Source: Megamerina dolium (lineage: Eukaryota > Arthropoda > Insecta > Diptera > Megamerinidae). Taken from it: a stretch of DNA of 64,000 nucleotides. The notes under the pieces are model-generated. The model worked only from the letters and a program-made list of their open reading frames with translations. It was not told the DNA's origin and did no database searches. How positions within the stretch are numbered: the first letter of the stretch is position 1; each line of letters starts with the position of its first letter. The position numbers and the translations under genes are program-made. Positions 48,301-61,306 of the stretch are shown piece by piece. The stretch is taken from NCBI GenBank assembly GCA_963854835.1, contig OY978527.1, positions 41,986,040 through 42,050,039 of the forward strand, in the 5' to 3' direction.

Positions 48301-51300
48301 TACAAAGTTATTGCTGAAATCTTATATGTAGGTATATATATACAATATCTCTTAGCTTTTATGTATACTTAATTGTCATTGTTGTTGCTTTCTCTTCTTT
48401 GTTTCAATTTTTTATTATTATGAATATAAGTATGTACATTCGGATTGGCATGTGTTCAAAATTATTTAATAAACAAGTAATAAAAAAATAAGTTTTGATT
48501 CCTTTTCTTTTCACATCACTTAATATGCAATTGAATATTTTATGATGGTTAATTTTTATAGTATTAAATCGTAATTTCGATCGTATTGCAATATTTGTAA
48601 TTTTTTTTTTCATCTGTATTGTGGTGGATATAATATATATAATATACAAGTGATTGTTGAACATGCAGGAGATATGCAAAATTTGATTTTATATAAAGAC
48701 GAATTCTATAAATCTTTATGGGTAACAGTCTTCAAATATTAATATATATTAAGCAATTTAATTTATTTATACGAGTATATAATATTCGTGTATAATTACA
48801 AGTAAAGTGGACGAGAAATATTTAATTTATCTTTATCAACGTATTATTTATTTTTAATACAGCTATATATTTCGCATCTGTCAAATCTATGTAACTGATG
48901 TTTTTCTTTATTTATTTATGATTTATTTGTAAGACTATATAATATGCAATTACAAGCAAGTTGAATAAGAAAAATTGAATCTTTATTTATTAACATTTTA
49001 TTGCTTTTATTTTTATTTTATTTATTTTTTTAACACATTCCGCATTTGAGAATATTAAAAAATTCATAAAATTATCATGAATAAAATCTGCTGTGGCTGC
49101 GTACATTTCGTAGGGGTTATGTACCAAATGTACGTTTCATTGCTGCTGTAATGTTACTTATTCGTCTTGTCTATGAAGAGATTCGAAACCAAAAGCATTT
49201 AAATTTATACATTTTTATGAGAAATCATTGATTCTATTCAATTCATTTTTTCTCCATTTTGTCTCATTTTGTCCAATATGAAGACATCGTGAACCTTTTC
49301 ACCAAGATACAATCGAAACTAAAAAATTGCTTTAAACATTTATATGAAAAGTAACAAAAACCAGTGTTGACTTGATTTGTGTATATATGAAAAATTTTGA
49401 GATATTTTTTTTTCATCTCTTATTAGAAAATACTTGGGTTTACAAGTACTATGGATTGAAAAGTCGGTGATAGATATAATGAAGGCAATGGTATTGCGGG
49501 TTCAGAAAAATGCCACAATGTTCTTTTTTTCACCCTTTTAATATTAACTTTCGTGCTGTGTTTTCATCATATTGATGCCTATGATTCATTATGAAAATGT
49601 GGCACAATTTTGAGATGAATTTTAATTTTTAATTTCTGACAATTTTTTATGGCATTGCATTTTACGAATACTCTTCTTTTAAATAATCTTCAAAGGACTT
49701 TTTTCCTATTGTATTTTGTCAAATTTGAGATAGTATACAGTGCGCATAAAGCGTCTCCGTAACTACGCGTCATTCGATGGCTTCTATTCAAAATAGTAAA
49801 AAGAATTAAATCAAATACTAAAGAAAATTGGCTAAAAATATGTCGCAAAATGTAAACTGCAAGATTTGTCTATTTTTTTTTGTTTCATTTAAATCACTTA
49901 ATGATTTTGTTCATTTTTGTAGTTGTACATGATATTTTAAATAGGCTTTTGAGTGTACATAAGTGTCTACATATGTACATAAATTTATTTAATTTAGTAT
50001 TATTTAGTATTTTGACAAATTGTTTTAGTAATTTTCTATAATACAATAAACACTATATACATATACAATAAGTACCTATATACGTACACGTGTATTGTAA
50101 TATATTATTTTATTGTACAGTTTCCTATTTGTAGTAATATAATTTTTATGAAACATCTAAAATATGTATATGTAGGTATTTATTTTATTTTTATTTTTTA
50201 TATTGTTGTCATTTTTGTTTATTGTTTTAGTACAAATTGTTACTTTGTATATTTATCTATCTAGAAAATATTATAATCGAATATAATACTGTATAGCATC
50301 AACTGAATAAGAATAAAAATTATATGCAATTTAGGGTATTTGCAAATCCATCTACATTAGATGGATTAGCAGTTTTAAAATTCACTAAATTTCAGCTTCA
50401 GGGTACAAATATAGTCCGCAAAAGCGACAGACGAGATTATTTTGCTAACAGTCACTCAGGATGATTCCGACAAGCCCTTGCATAATATAATGAAAAACAG
50501 CGGTCTGAGCTTTGCTCTTCTAGAGCTAATAACCTTTCATGACTACATATTATACATACTCTTGTGCATAAATGCAATTTTATATGATCCATAAATAATA
50601 TTCCATTTACAATTTGAATTCCGTAAATAGACACAAATTACAACCAATCATAAGTAACTCATAGACAATTGCAAATAAATAAATTGAATGTAATTACTTA
50701 CACGTATAAGTAATTAGTGGTAAATGGAGAAGAATTCATCATGAATGATCAACACCAATATTATCAACACATGTGGCAAATACTTACATATATGCATGCA
50801 TTAAGTCGAATGCCTGTGCACATAGTACTCATATTGTGAGTGTGCTGTTGCTGTCGATTGATGTTGTCAAAACGCTTTTATAAACACTTAATTGAAATGT
50901 ATCACTTCGCTTAATAAATTTCAATTTATTCAAATATTTTTACTCATTCTTATGTACACATATTCCCATATAACGAGTATATTCTTCAATAGTTTGAGTT
51001 GATTCATTGTTGCTGCAGCAATCGTTGATGTTTGAATCGTTGATATTGAATATTAGGTTAGGGCACTTTTTCGCTAACATATCGTATAGCAAAATTTGCT
51101 AAAAAAACTATAGAAACTATTGGAAATTATAGGAAACTATATGTCTAAAAACTATTTTGACTTTTTTCATTTTTTAGTTTCTATTTTTGTAAATGGCGTT
51201 GAGCTATATGAAGGGCTATATGAAGGAAAAGAAATATATATTTTTGTAATGCTAATATGTGGAAAAATCTTATAGAATCTTGTCGACACAGTGCGTACTT

Positions 51301-51597
51301 TTCTTGTAGTGATTTCGAAAATATTATAATTAAAATTCCATCACAATGGGCTTTACTTGGCCCAAGTGAGTTCTGAAGCGATTATACGTAAATACTATAT
51401 ATGTATGTGCATGTGCAACGATGTTATTTTCTGCTACACTTGCTGCAATGTCAATGTCAATAGAATACGGTAAATGCTGTTGCAAACATTTCCAAATAAT
51501 ACACGATTGCAATTATTATTGTCATCTGGAGGCATATGCTGAAATAATAAATATTATAATATACCAATATGTTAAATGAAAATAAAAAAAAATCTCC
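45392..51597. other. AT-rich intergenic DNA, no gene recognised
   Basis: 6.2 kb. Short frames only; the 91-codon frame at 45624-45899 is hydrophobic but without family signs. GC-richer patches at 47435-47520 (ending in oligo-A) and 47720-47825 may be fragments of old retroelements, but I cannot classify them. GTATACAGTGCGCATAAAGC at about 49734 resembles a Tc1-type terminal sequence, with no partner seen. Confidence 0.3.
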
Positions 51598-51789
51598 TTA
51601 CAGTCGGCTGGGGCCGACCAAACTATACCCTGCATATGTAGATTTATATATAAAAAGTTTACTCGAATATCCAACTTTTCTTTTATTTCCACTTTTCGAG
51701 AAACAATTTTTGCATATACTACTAATTTACACCCGAAATATGGTTGACTTTGACGAAATAAAAGGATTTTAAGATAATTCCGAGGCTTA

Positions 51790-53175
51790 GTATGGGAGCT
51801 ATATAAAAAGTGGGCGTGGCTTATCACTTTCTAGTAAATCCAATTAATTTTTCAATGTTAATCCACACCTTAAATTTGGTGTCCTACGTTGAATAGTTTC
51901 TAAGTTATGGTGGTTAACATTTTTGTTTAATTTCCTCAACTTTGTATGGGAGCCCCAATAAGAAGTGGGCGTGGTACGCTGATTTTTCGCCAGATTATTT
52001 CCGACTACGATATTAATTTAAGTGTCAATTATGGTTATTATAGACATAAGATTGCCTAAGTTACAGCTGTTTCAATTTAAAATTTGTATGGGGGCTACGA
52101 TAAACACTGGGCGTGGTGCGCCCATTTTCTGTGAGCCTAGTTGCTCGTACAATACTAATCCATACCCTAAGTCTCGTTGTCCTAGGCTAAATGGTTTGTA
52201 AGCTATGGAGCTTAAAATTTTAGTTTAATTCACTCGACTTTGTATGGGAGACCCATGAAGGTGTGGGCGTGGCACACTGATTTTCTGCCAGATTTTTGCC
52301 GACTACGATATTAATTTAAGTGTCAATTATGGTTATTCTAGACAGAAGATTGCCGAAGTTACAGCTGTTTCAATTTAAAATTTGTATGGGGGCTACGATA
52401 AACACTGGGCGTGGTGCGCCCATTTTCTGTGAGCCTAGTTGCTCGTACAATACTAATCCACACCTTAAATCTCGTTATTCTACGCTGAATAGTTTGCAAG
52501 TTATAACCGGTAACATTTTTTTTAATTTCCGCAACTTTGTATGGGAGACCCAAAAAGGAGTAGGCGTGGCACATTGATTTTCTGCCATATTATTTCTGAC
52601 TGCCGTGTTAATCTAAGTGTCAATTGTGGTTATTCTAGACAGAAGATTGCCGAAGTTACAGCTGTTTCAATTTAAAATTTGTATGGGGGCTACGATAAAC
52701 ACTGGGCGTGGTGCACCCATTTTCTGTGAGCCTAGTTGCTCGTACAATACTAATTCACACCTTAAATCTCGTTATTCTACGCTGAATAGTTTGCAAGTTA
52801 TAACCGGCAACATTTTTTTTAATTTCCGCAACTTTGTATGGGAGACCCAAAAAGGAGTGGGCGTGGCACATTGATTTTCTGCCATATTATTTCCGACTGT
52901 CGTGTTAATCTAAGTGTCAATTATGGTTATTCTAGACAGAAGATTGTAGAAGTTACAGCAGTTTCAATTTAAAAGAAGTACAGACACTTTGTATGGGAGC
53001 TACGCTAGAAAGTAGGCGTGGCTCACCCACTTTTGGCGAGGTTATATAGTAGTATAATATAACTCTATGTGCAAAATATTGTTGTCCCAAGTGGTATATT
53101 ATGTGAGTTATAGCAAGTTAAAGATTTTGAAAATTTCGAGGTTAGTCGCTTTGAATGCTTGGTGTGGGCGTGGTT
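51790..53175. repeat. Tandem array: ~297-bp units built of two ~149-bp halves, each with a GGCGTGG box
   Basis: The anchor GGTTATTCTAGACAGAAGAT (or close form) starts at about 52033, 52331, 52628 and 52925. Boxes GGCGTGG follow TTTGTATGGG by about 25 bp and begin near 51812, 51967, 52109, 52265, 52407, 52563, 52704, 52859, 53015 and 53165, spacings of 141-156 bp. The two half-units alternate (TATGGGGGCTACGATAAACA and TATGGGAGACCCAAAAAGGA). Central units are the most alike. The repeated 85-codon frames at 52320 and 52617 arise because 297 is divisible by three. Confidence 0.9.
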
Positions 53176-53292
53176 ATTGACCGATCATGCCCAATATCAA
53201 TCCCCTCCGTACCCTTGGATCATAGATTACTTATGCCAAATTTCATCGAAATAGCTCAATATTTACTCAAGTTATCGTGCGAACCAGCCAGG

Positions 53293-53325
53293 TGACAGAC
53301 AGACGGACGGACGGACGGACGGACA
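53293..53325. repeat. GACA/GACG tetranucleotide microsatellite
   Basis: GACAGACAGACGGACGGACG and further GGAC units, the complement of (GTCY)n. It belongs to the surrounding DINE/mini-me-like element. Confidence 0.9.
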
Positions 53326-53689
53326 TCGTTAAATCGAAAATTTAATCGACGCTGATCACGAATATATATCCATGTCTATATCTCTGGAGATTCCTTCAAG
53401 TGGACACAAACATCTGACCGAAATGAATATACCATGCATATTGCATTATGCCGGGTATAAAAATATGTAAAATTACTTAATTGAAAAATGCTAGTTTTAA
53501 TTATTATTTACATTTTTTACACTTTCTATGTAATGATCTTAATTACACTTCATTTCAAAATATTATAGTTAGCATGAGTGAGAGTAAATGTTATACCTAT
53601 GTACTTAATTGGAAAAAAGCACATAAATTTCAATTCAAAATTTATAACAACAATTAAAGTAATAAATTCAAATGTCGTCTGTTATTGCA

Positions 53690-54150
53690 CATAAAATATA
53701 CAATTTACTCAATATGAGTGGCTTGCTACAAGGCAATATACCTTTTGTTTTTATCATAAAAGAATTTCAAAATCGTATAAGCTACAATATGTATATTAAT
53801 TCTAAATATATAATTTCTATATTACTATATTATAAAATATAGTAGTTATAAAATTCGACAATATATCCACATTGTTTTCACCAATATACAGTCTACTTGA
53901 TACGAGTGTTTTGCTGCAAGGTATATCGTTTTTGTTTTACTTCGATGCAAATATGTATATCTATTATAAAAAAATTACTTTAAAATCATCGAAGTTATAT
54001 TACACGTAAATATATAATTTCTAGAGTACTATATTATATACAATGTTATAGTAGTTATAAAAAATATTACAATATATTCACATATGTTACACCTATCATT
54101 CAAACTGGCTTTGTAATGCGTGTTGTGCTGACATGGCAATCACTTTTTAT
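53690..54150. repeat. Degenerate tandem repeat, ~190-210 bp unit, 2.3 copies
   Basis: Copy 1 (about 53695) and copy 2 (about 53882) share AATATACA.T.TACT, GAGTG..TTGCT.CAAGG, AATATATAATTTCTA, ACTATATTAT, ATAGTAGTTATAAAA and ACAATATAT.CACAT. A partial third copy (about 54090) starts CCTATCATTCAAACTGG and has TGTGCTGACATGGCAATCAC. Strongly diverged and AT-rich. Confidence 0.6.
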
Positions 54151-54289
54151 TATTGTATTATAGTATATGGCATGAGAGACCTTGACATTGCCACTATATT
54201 TTCATTTCCATAGTTTTGCCATTTTCGTTTTATTACTCCAATATTTATTAATTTACTGTTATTCTATGCACATATTCAGTATATCCCAG

Positions 54290-54915
54290 CAAAGCTTTTT
54301 TCGATAATCCGAAATTTCCTTCGTTTACCCATTAGATTAGGCCCATATACCGTATCTTAAAATATTCAAAGAAAAACAAGCCATGATAAAGAGAACGTTA
54401 TCAGCAGAGTTTATCGTGAGCACCTGTCATGATGGCCTAATCTCACGGCACACAAAGCGTATGTATCAAGCGTTGATAAGCGCCCCGTAGGATTGGAAAA
54501 TCAGAAACCAATCTCCAGGTTCCTACAGTACCAACTGGGGCATGCTGAATGGACGTACTGCCCTCCTTGATGGGATCGACGCTTAACTAAAACCTCTTCT
54601 GAGCTAAGGGGTCAGCTCCCTGGTTGCAATACAACTCCACATAGAGTACCCCACGCCTTTGACGTGGAATACTCTACCCGCGTGTTCTTTGGTTTACCAC
54701 AACTCCCACGGGACCAGGGCTGTTCCCAACGATCAGGTTGAAGAGATTCCAACCTGATCACCCGTGGTACCAAATTTAAAGTCATTTTGAAAGACATTTT
54801 GAAGCTACTACCAGTTTCAGCCCCATTCGGCTCCGGACTGGTGGTCGTGAAGTTGGTTGCACATACGGGCACATCAGAAGGATATCACGATTAATGCTAA
54901 ATAAATAAAAAATAG
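54290..54915. mobile_element. Unclassified GC-richer retroposon-like fragment with A-rich tail
   Basis: About 600 bp stands out by base composition from its AT-rich neighbours: for example CTCCCTGGTTGCAATACAAC, CACAACTCCCACGGGACC and CCATTCGGCTCCGGACTGG. It ends AATGCTAAATAAATAAAAAA, like a poly(A)-type tail, which suggests a retroelement 3' part in plus orientation. It has no convincing frame: the 86-codon minus-strand frame at 54872-54612 shows no domain. Boundaries approximate. Confidence 0.4.
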
Positions 54916-55054
54916 GCTGCGGGGTGGGCGAAGGAGATTTCTTTTCTCACGCTGACAATCAACCAATTCAATAATTCAATTCATTTACCTAATGAGATAA
55001 CGTTTTTTCAGGTCGACGTTTAGGTATTAACCGAGGTATGTTGGGTACTAAGAT

Positions 55055-55419
55055 GGGTGCCGTAGCTCAGTGATTAGTATGTTGGCCTTCTGATCTGTAA
55101 GTCGTGCTTCAATCCCCAGCTGATGCATAACAAATTTAATATCGAAAAGATTTTTCTTTCGAACGGTACCTACCTGTCGGCAAGCAATTGGCAATTCTTC
55201 CGACAGTAATAATTTGCCATGAAAAAGCTTATAAAAGAACTCTGTGACAATGCTCAGAAACAGTGATGTCACAAGGGTTCTGCCGTTCGAAACCGGCTAA
55301 AATAAGTAGGTCCCTTCTAATACTGTCCAAAAATTTAACACTCACAACAGTAATGTAAGAGAAGCTCGGCCATTGAACCCTTCGGGGCTTTAAGTGCCAC
55401 ATATTTATTTATTTTTATG
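55055..55419 (+). mobile_element. tRNA-derived SINE, full-length copy
   Basis: GGGTGCCGTAGCTCAGTGAT (A box), GTAAGTCGTGCTTCAATCCC (B box), GTCGGCAAGCAATTGGCAAT, GTGATGTCACAAGGGTTCTG, AAGTAGGTCCCTTCTAATAC and TTTAAGTGCCACATATTTAT. Very similar to the copy at 13344, which implies a fairly recent common source. Confidence 0.9.
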
Positions 55420-58400
55420 TTGTGTAATTGAAAACCATATGCCTATGACGCAATAAAAATCTCTAATCTAATATTGAGCGATTTAAATCGGTCTAGTGAT
55501 TTCATTCTTATTTGCACTCTCATTTGCTTTTTTGGACATTACCCTACCAGCATGGGTTACGTTTCCCCGTAGGTTGTTAAAGGAAGCAACTACCTGCATC
55601 AACTTCAATTGGCAAATAAGTGTAATTTAATGATTAATGATAACCTAATGATTTTTTCAGGGTCCGAAAGAACGACTTTATGAGAGAGTACTTCCTCAGA
55701 AGTTGAAAGGTTTTTGCAAATACTGTGGTACGGCAACTACGTGTGACACAGTAGAATTTCTGTAGATCAGCCATAGTAACCAATCAGGCAAAGATCTTTA
55801 TACCTAGACTAACATAAAATGGCTGTGAATCCCCGAGGATTGAACAAACACACTCTGAGAAATTTCATTGGCGGTAAACTTATTCAGCAAGGAGTACCCT
55901 ATCGACTTCTTCCTTCATTTTCTATACTAACCTATGCGTAGTAGTATATTTATGGATATATTATGGAAGTTTACAAATTATGAGCTTTCCTCAGAATAAT
56001 TTCATTCTAAGGCAGATTTATCATTCAATATCTGGGAGTCATTATTTTATTGATGGGCAGAGTATACACGGACTTGAAGGAAAAGGAATTAATGTATCAC
56101 CTTCTATATTTCTCTCCAGCATTTTCTCGAAAAAGATTTGTTTCAATACTTCTTTAGGCAAAGTATTAGTTTTCTACAATTAATATTTTCGTTTGCATTT
56201 TCAACTTATTTTCACACTCAAATGAACGGATAGTTTGAAATTTCTTATATTTTATCCAGAAAAATATATCTGGAATTGTTCGTATAAGAATAGAAACGAA
56301 ATTACTCCCTCATCGTGGGTTTCATTTGCACAATTTTCGAGTGCGAGAATACTCTTCGATTGTTTTTTTTGGTGACCATTCAATTATTGTTGTTTTTTTT
56401 TTTACGAATTTTGTGAGTATTTTACTATTTCGTTGGAAAATGTTTGTTGTGTAGATACATAGTTCTAATGTATACTATACGTAGTTGCTTAGATTCATAT
56501 GAATACAATATTTGTGTGTGTGTGTGTGTGTGATACTTTTGTGACGTCAATTTAAGCGATGAATGTGCATAGTGGTGATGCTTCTTATTGGGTTGTCTTT
56601 AATAAATTGCTTTATGATTTTATGATAGCTCGTGATGAAAATTTATCATTTAATAAATTTTTTTCTACCAAAATAAATAAAATCCCAATTTAAAATATGT
56701 CAATGAGCATTTATGAATACATAACATAATATGTATAGGTAAATAAATATATACAGTAAACCGGTTGCCAATTTATTGCTAAATGATGCAAACCAGTTTT
56801 AACCGAAAACAAAAGGATGTGTGACCTCGAAAAAGAATTTTACACAAGTAATAAAATATGGATTATTTCAGAAATAAATACTGACAAAAATAATTTCAAT
56901 ATATTTTATGAATATTGTTATTTGTTGATTTGATATCTAATTGGTATTAAGAAAACTCAAAACAAGGCAATAATAAAATTAAATAATTACTAAAATAGAA
57001 GCAACAACATATAAAAATCATAAAAACAGAAAAATAAAAACCAAATACTTTCCGCGTGACTCTGAAGAGATTTATTTATTTCTGTTTTTATTTTTATTTT
57101 CTGTTTTGAATAATGAACAATTTAAAATTAAAAAAAAAAAACAGTTCTTCCACTTTAACCGAGTGTATATGTATGTACATGATATATGGTTTTAATATTG
57201 TATGAGTAAGAGCAAGAGAGAGGAGAGCATTGAGAGACACTGCGCCAAAACTTAAAAAAAAATTTTTTTGAAAAAAAAGCGAAGCCATTTATAAATAAAA
57301 CGCCAACGCTAAAATTCTTGATCTCTTTTTTCTGTGACGTATTTTTGTAAATACGTACAAATACACGATTACATACATGTGTATGTAGATATATTCCAAA
57401 TGTTCCTACATATTCCAAATATTTTTTTTACTTTTATATCTTTCATTTATATTGATTTTCTTTTTTAATATCACATATGGATACATCTATTTTTTCCTCA
57501 AATACCTATACACTGGTGCAATCTTGTATGGCTAAAATGAAAATTGCTCGGATTTTCGAATAGTGTGTATCAAAAATTTCGTTTTGACCATATCCTATTT
57601 TGTTTTATTTGGCGCAATTTTAATTGACTGAAATTCATTATATGGACATTATTCCTATATAAGAGGGCTTAAATTGTTTTTTTAAGCATTTTCAAATAAG
57701 TCAATTTTGACTGTAACCCACTATAGTTAGTTTTGGAGGTATTGCCCTTTCAACGTCTAAATTGTTAAAATTGCTTTCACTTTTAATCGGCAGAATTTTG
57801 CTTGTCTTATATAAGCTTACCTCATACTTAGTCCTTAGTCCCCTTCGTACATTCAATTCAATTTTTTACCGAAAAAGTATATTAATTATACAAAAGTAAT
57901 GGCATGCTTGGAATAATCAAGTTAAAATCTATATCCATATGTCTATAATATTCTATAATGCAGTTCTTGAACTCTTCCCTTGCGTAATAATTTATAAATT
58001 GAGAAAAGTGGTTGACTACGGCAATTTTATTTCAACCACTCTAATATATATGCACTTAAAATATATTAGAATATTCAAAATAAATATATATATACATAGG
58101 TATATCAGATTATACTGTTTAATTTGTAGTAAATAATAATAATAATTAAATTTTATTAACATGGCGAAGAATGGAAAATTCTTGATATTTTGGTTGATTA
58201 AAAATATCAACAACAAAATAAAAAAAAAAAAATAAATAAATAAATAAATAAAAATTGTAATAATAAAAATAAAAAATAATCAAATGAAAGGAAATTTTAG
58301 CATGTGATGATGATTTGAATTTAGTCAATATTTACTAAATCTAAATTTTAAAATTGAATGAAAACACAGAACTTATAAAATGTAATAACTCTCTGTTTTT

Positions 58401-58684
58401 TGGGTTTCTTCAAGTGTATTATTGTTGTCAACTGTTGTCAAATGAAGGCCATTAATTGAACTTTATTCTATATATCAATAAATGGGTTTTAACAATTACT
58501 CCATAAAATGTATATTGGCTATTTAACGCGGTCTTTTAATTTCCCAGCTTGATTATTATGTAGTCAGTAGTCAGAGTAAAACAAGAGAACCGCAAACTTT
58601 TGTTGTGGGAGGAGAATCGAATCGTTCACTACTTCGTGTGTGATGCTCGACTTGTTATGCAATTGTTTGTGTATATTTGTCAAT
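55420..58684. other. AT-rich intergenic DNA, no gene recognised
   Basis: 3.3 kb. The segment 55480-55900 is slightly GC-richer (for example TACCCTACCAGCATGGGTTA) and may be an old retroelement fragment, but no frame supports it. Short frames elsewhere are low-complexity. A GT microsatellite sits at 56513-56532. Confidence 0.3.
56513..56532. repeat. GT microsatellite
   Basis: Ten GT units within AT-rich spacer. Confidence 0.9.
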
Positions 58685-58770
58685 ATTTTTTGAACTGCTT
58701 TAGAAGCTTTTGCATGACAAATTGTTACATCCGAAAGAATTGCCAATTGCTTGCCGACTTGGGGACTTAT
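58685..58770 (-). mobile_element. Internal fragment of the tRNA-derived SINE, minus strand
   Basis: The plus strand reads TTTAGAAGCTTTTGCATGAC, AAATTGTTACATCCGAAAGA and ATTGCCAATTGCTTGCCGAC, the complement of the SINE body (GGCAAGCAATTGGCAATTCT..AACAATTTGCCATGAAAAAG). Both head and tail are missing. Confidence 0.7.
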
Positions 58771-59340
58771 TAAAAGTGAGTGCACGGAAATGCGGCCTAC
58801 TTCAGTGGCAGACATATTATTGGACCTTACACAAGGCTAAACGACTAAGTAATTTTCAGACTAACTACGACTTTAACGGACAGTTTCAATGATTCAGGAG
58901 TTTCCGATCCGTTAATATTATTATTATTATCCTCAATAAAAATTTATTTGCGAAATTATAAAATCGTTCATTATTAAGCGATTATTTCATGAATATTTTT
59001 GTAAATAATTTATTTCTTTAACTCGTCTGGGTCACTTTCATTATGTGCACTCATAAAACGTATGCAGTAAGAAATGTGCACAAATCGTTTCATTACATTA
59101 TGAGTGTGGTGTAAATACATACACACATTTATAAATAATACATATGTATGTTATGTTATATGAACGTATAAATAACACAATACAACATATTTTCTGTAGA
59201 ATGAAGGAAACAGGGTGTAATTTTGAAAGCGAATGAGATAACTATGAGTTTTTAATTATTGGTTTAATAGATATATTTGCTTATTTAAGTAATTTTTCAA
59301 CAAAACAAAATATTTTACATGCCCGATTTTAACGATTTAA

Positions 59341-60025
59341 GGTAATAGTCCGGTGTAACGACCGAAATTTTGACGTCTTTTCATGAATTATTTTTACAAG
59401 AAAATAAAATGCGATCGTTTTAAAATTTTTACATGTTTTTATTGGTGTTTTCAAGTATAGAAAAACAATTTTTTTAAGTTAATTTTACATTAATTTGTTT
59501 TTAATTTTTGACGTTAGAGTGGAGTCCTCGAAAAAGAGATGAGTTGGTTCGGGGAAGCACACAGCCTTCCGAAGTCATCTGAAATAAAAAATTCAAAAAG
59601 ATTTTTAATGAACTAACCTATAATATACATAAAAAAAAACAAAAACAAAATGGCGGACTTGTGAAAAAAGTTATCAAAATCTAATTTTTTTTCTTGATAA
59701 ATTGTTTAAATAAAATAGTTTATTATTAAAAAATTAAATGTTTTAAAGGTTATGTATTTAGATATATGGTCTAAAATAACGGGTAAAATTTTTAGCAAAA
59801 TCGGTTGAATAGTTTTGATTCAGTGCTTCCCCGAAATTTCGAAAATATGGTTTTGAGAAAAACGCGTTTAAAGTTTTGACAACAGATTCATACACACTAC
59901 GGCGCGCTCTCTTATTTTAGCTATAACTTTAAAAATAGTCAAAATTTAGAGTATATTTTTAAGATGTTTTTCTTCCGAAAAATGTAAAAAAATCGATTTT
60001 TTGAACCCGTCACACCGGACTACTA
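59341..60025. mobile_element. MITE with AGTCCGGTGT terminal inverted repeats
   Basis: The ends are GGTAATAGTCCGGTGTAACG and CGTCACACCGGACTACTACC, a 20-bp inverted pair with two mismatches. They are flanked by TTAA on the left and CTAA on the right, so a TTAA target duplication is possible. About 685 bp, AT-rich inside, with no reading frame of note. The superfamily is unassigned; the possible TTAA site suggests piggyBac-like, which is weak. Confidence 0.75.
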
Positions 60026-60677
60026 CCCTAAGTAATATTGAAAATAGTATAATACAAGTGATAATTTCAATTAGAGTATAAAAAGATTAGCTCTCAACAT
60101 GTATTCCATATATATTTTTAATAGTGATGCTTAGTTTTACATTCCTTTGAAGTTTTGCTTCAAAATGGCATCATTCATAGGATTTATCTATCTAAAATTA
60201 ATAAAACAATACATTTCATAAAATTTTATAAATTTGTTCCATTATTATTTGCAAAATATTTCACCGTAAATAGCAATTAAAATCTAGACCCACTGTAATA
60301 ATGCAGTCTTCAATAAAATTGATCATTAGCCTTATTTGAAATTATATGCTGAACATAATTTTTGTAAATTCCTTTGACTGAAAGACATACATTCTTCTCC
60401 ACTATACAATTTAAATAACTATGCTTAACAATTAATATTAAACGAAATGAATTGAGATAATTGAAAAAGATAGAAAAAAAAGCATGTATAATCTCATAAA
60501 AACTATGATTTCACTCAATTTTTTTATGATGAAATATTTACATATTCCGATATAATAATTTTCACTCAAATGCTTTCTGCAAATTGAGCCATAATAAGAA
60601 AATGAGTAAACAATTGTAGTAGTAAAAGGCGATACCATGTGAGATATGTACTCGTGCATATGTACTCGTTCGTATGT

Positions 60678-60735
<58 letters not shown>

Positions 60736-61306
60736 TTTCATGTACGAGTATAAATAATAAACCTTAAAATAAATAAATGGTTATTTGTAGCAATAATTGC
60801 AAATTTACAGTCTCAGTTGAATCATAGTATTGAACGCGTATGCATACCAACATTGAATAAAAAGTGCTAATATTGAAAATTCAAAGATTTTTTTTTTTAC
60901 AAAAAATAAAGAAAATAAAAAAAGAATATAAAAGAAAAATCATAAATTGAAATTACCATCAGTTGATATCGATGAATGTGAATGGAAAAGTGAAAAGTCT
61001 CACAGACACAAATGTGTGTGTGTATGCGTTTGCGTGTGTGAATATTTTTGTATTAAAAATAGCCAAAGAGACGATAAAATAATTTAACATTATATATGTA
61101 CGCACTGATGCCAAGAAAAAAAAACATACTTATAGAGACGAATGAAAAAAATAAAAATTGCAAATCTAATGCGATGTGAAATCAAATAATACCTTCACCT
61201 TCAATTTTTACTACTTCTGGCAAATGTAAAAAAAAAAAATACGTTTTCAGTGAAAAATTACAAATACAGTAAATGATAATAAATAAAGAAAATTAGCTGA
61301 AAAAAA
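60026..61306. other. AT-rich spacer up to the assembly gap
   Basis: 1.3 kb without recognised genes. The 81-codon minus-strand frame at 60683-60438 is low-complexity. A TA microsatellite and A-rich runs near the gap probably explain why the assembly broke here. Confidence 0.35.
60683..60733. repeat. TA dinucleotide microsatellite (~25 units)
   Basis: Uninterrupted TA repeat, after a TACACACA stretch. Confidence 0.95.

Larger units (their letters stand above)
51598..53462. mobile_element. DINE-1/mini-me-like non-autonomous element with internal tandem array
   Basis: The left end carries GACCAAACTATACCCTGCA; the right end carries TTGCATTATGCCGGGTATAA. Thus TATACCCxGCA is inverted at the two ends. 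Near the right lies a GACA/GACG microsatellite, the (GTCY)n block typical of dipteran mini-me/DINE elements, and between is a long tandem array. No transposase frame. The class is inferred from layout; a helitron-like origin is likely but unproven. Confidence 0.6.

Noticed and set aside
49734..49790. Tc1-like terminal sequence (TACAGTGCGCATAAAGC)
   Set aside because: No matching inverted end or transposase was found nearby; a solo end in AT-rich DNA is weak.
52320..52874. Two near-identical 85-codon open frames that could pass for a duplicated small gene
   Set aside because: They arise from the 297-bp tandem repeat, whose length is divisible by three. The frames have no domain, and the units sit inside a mobile-element-like array.
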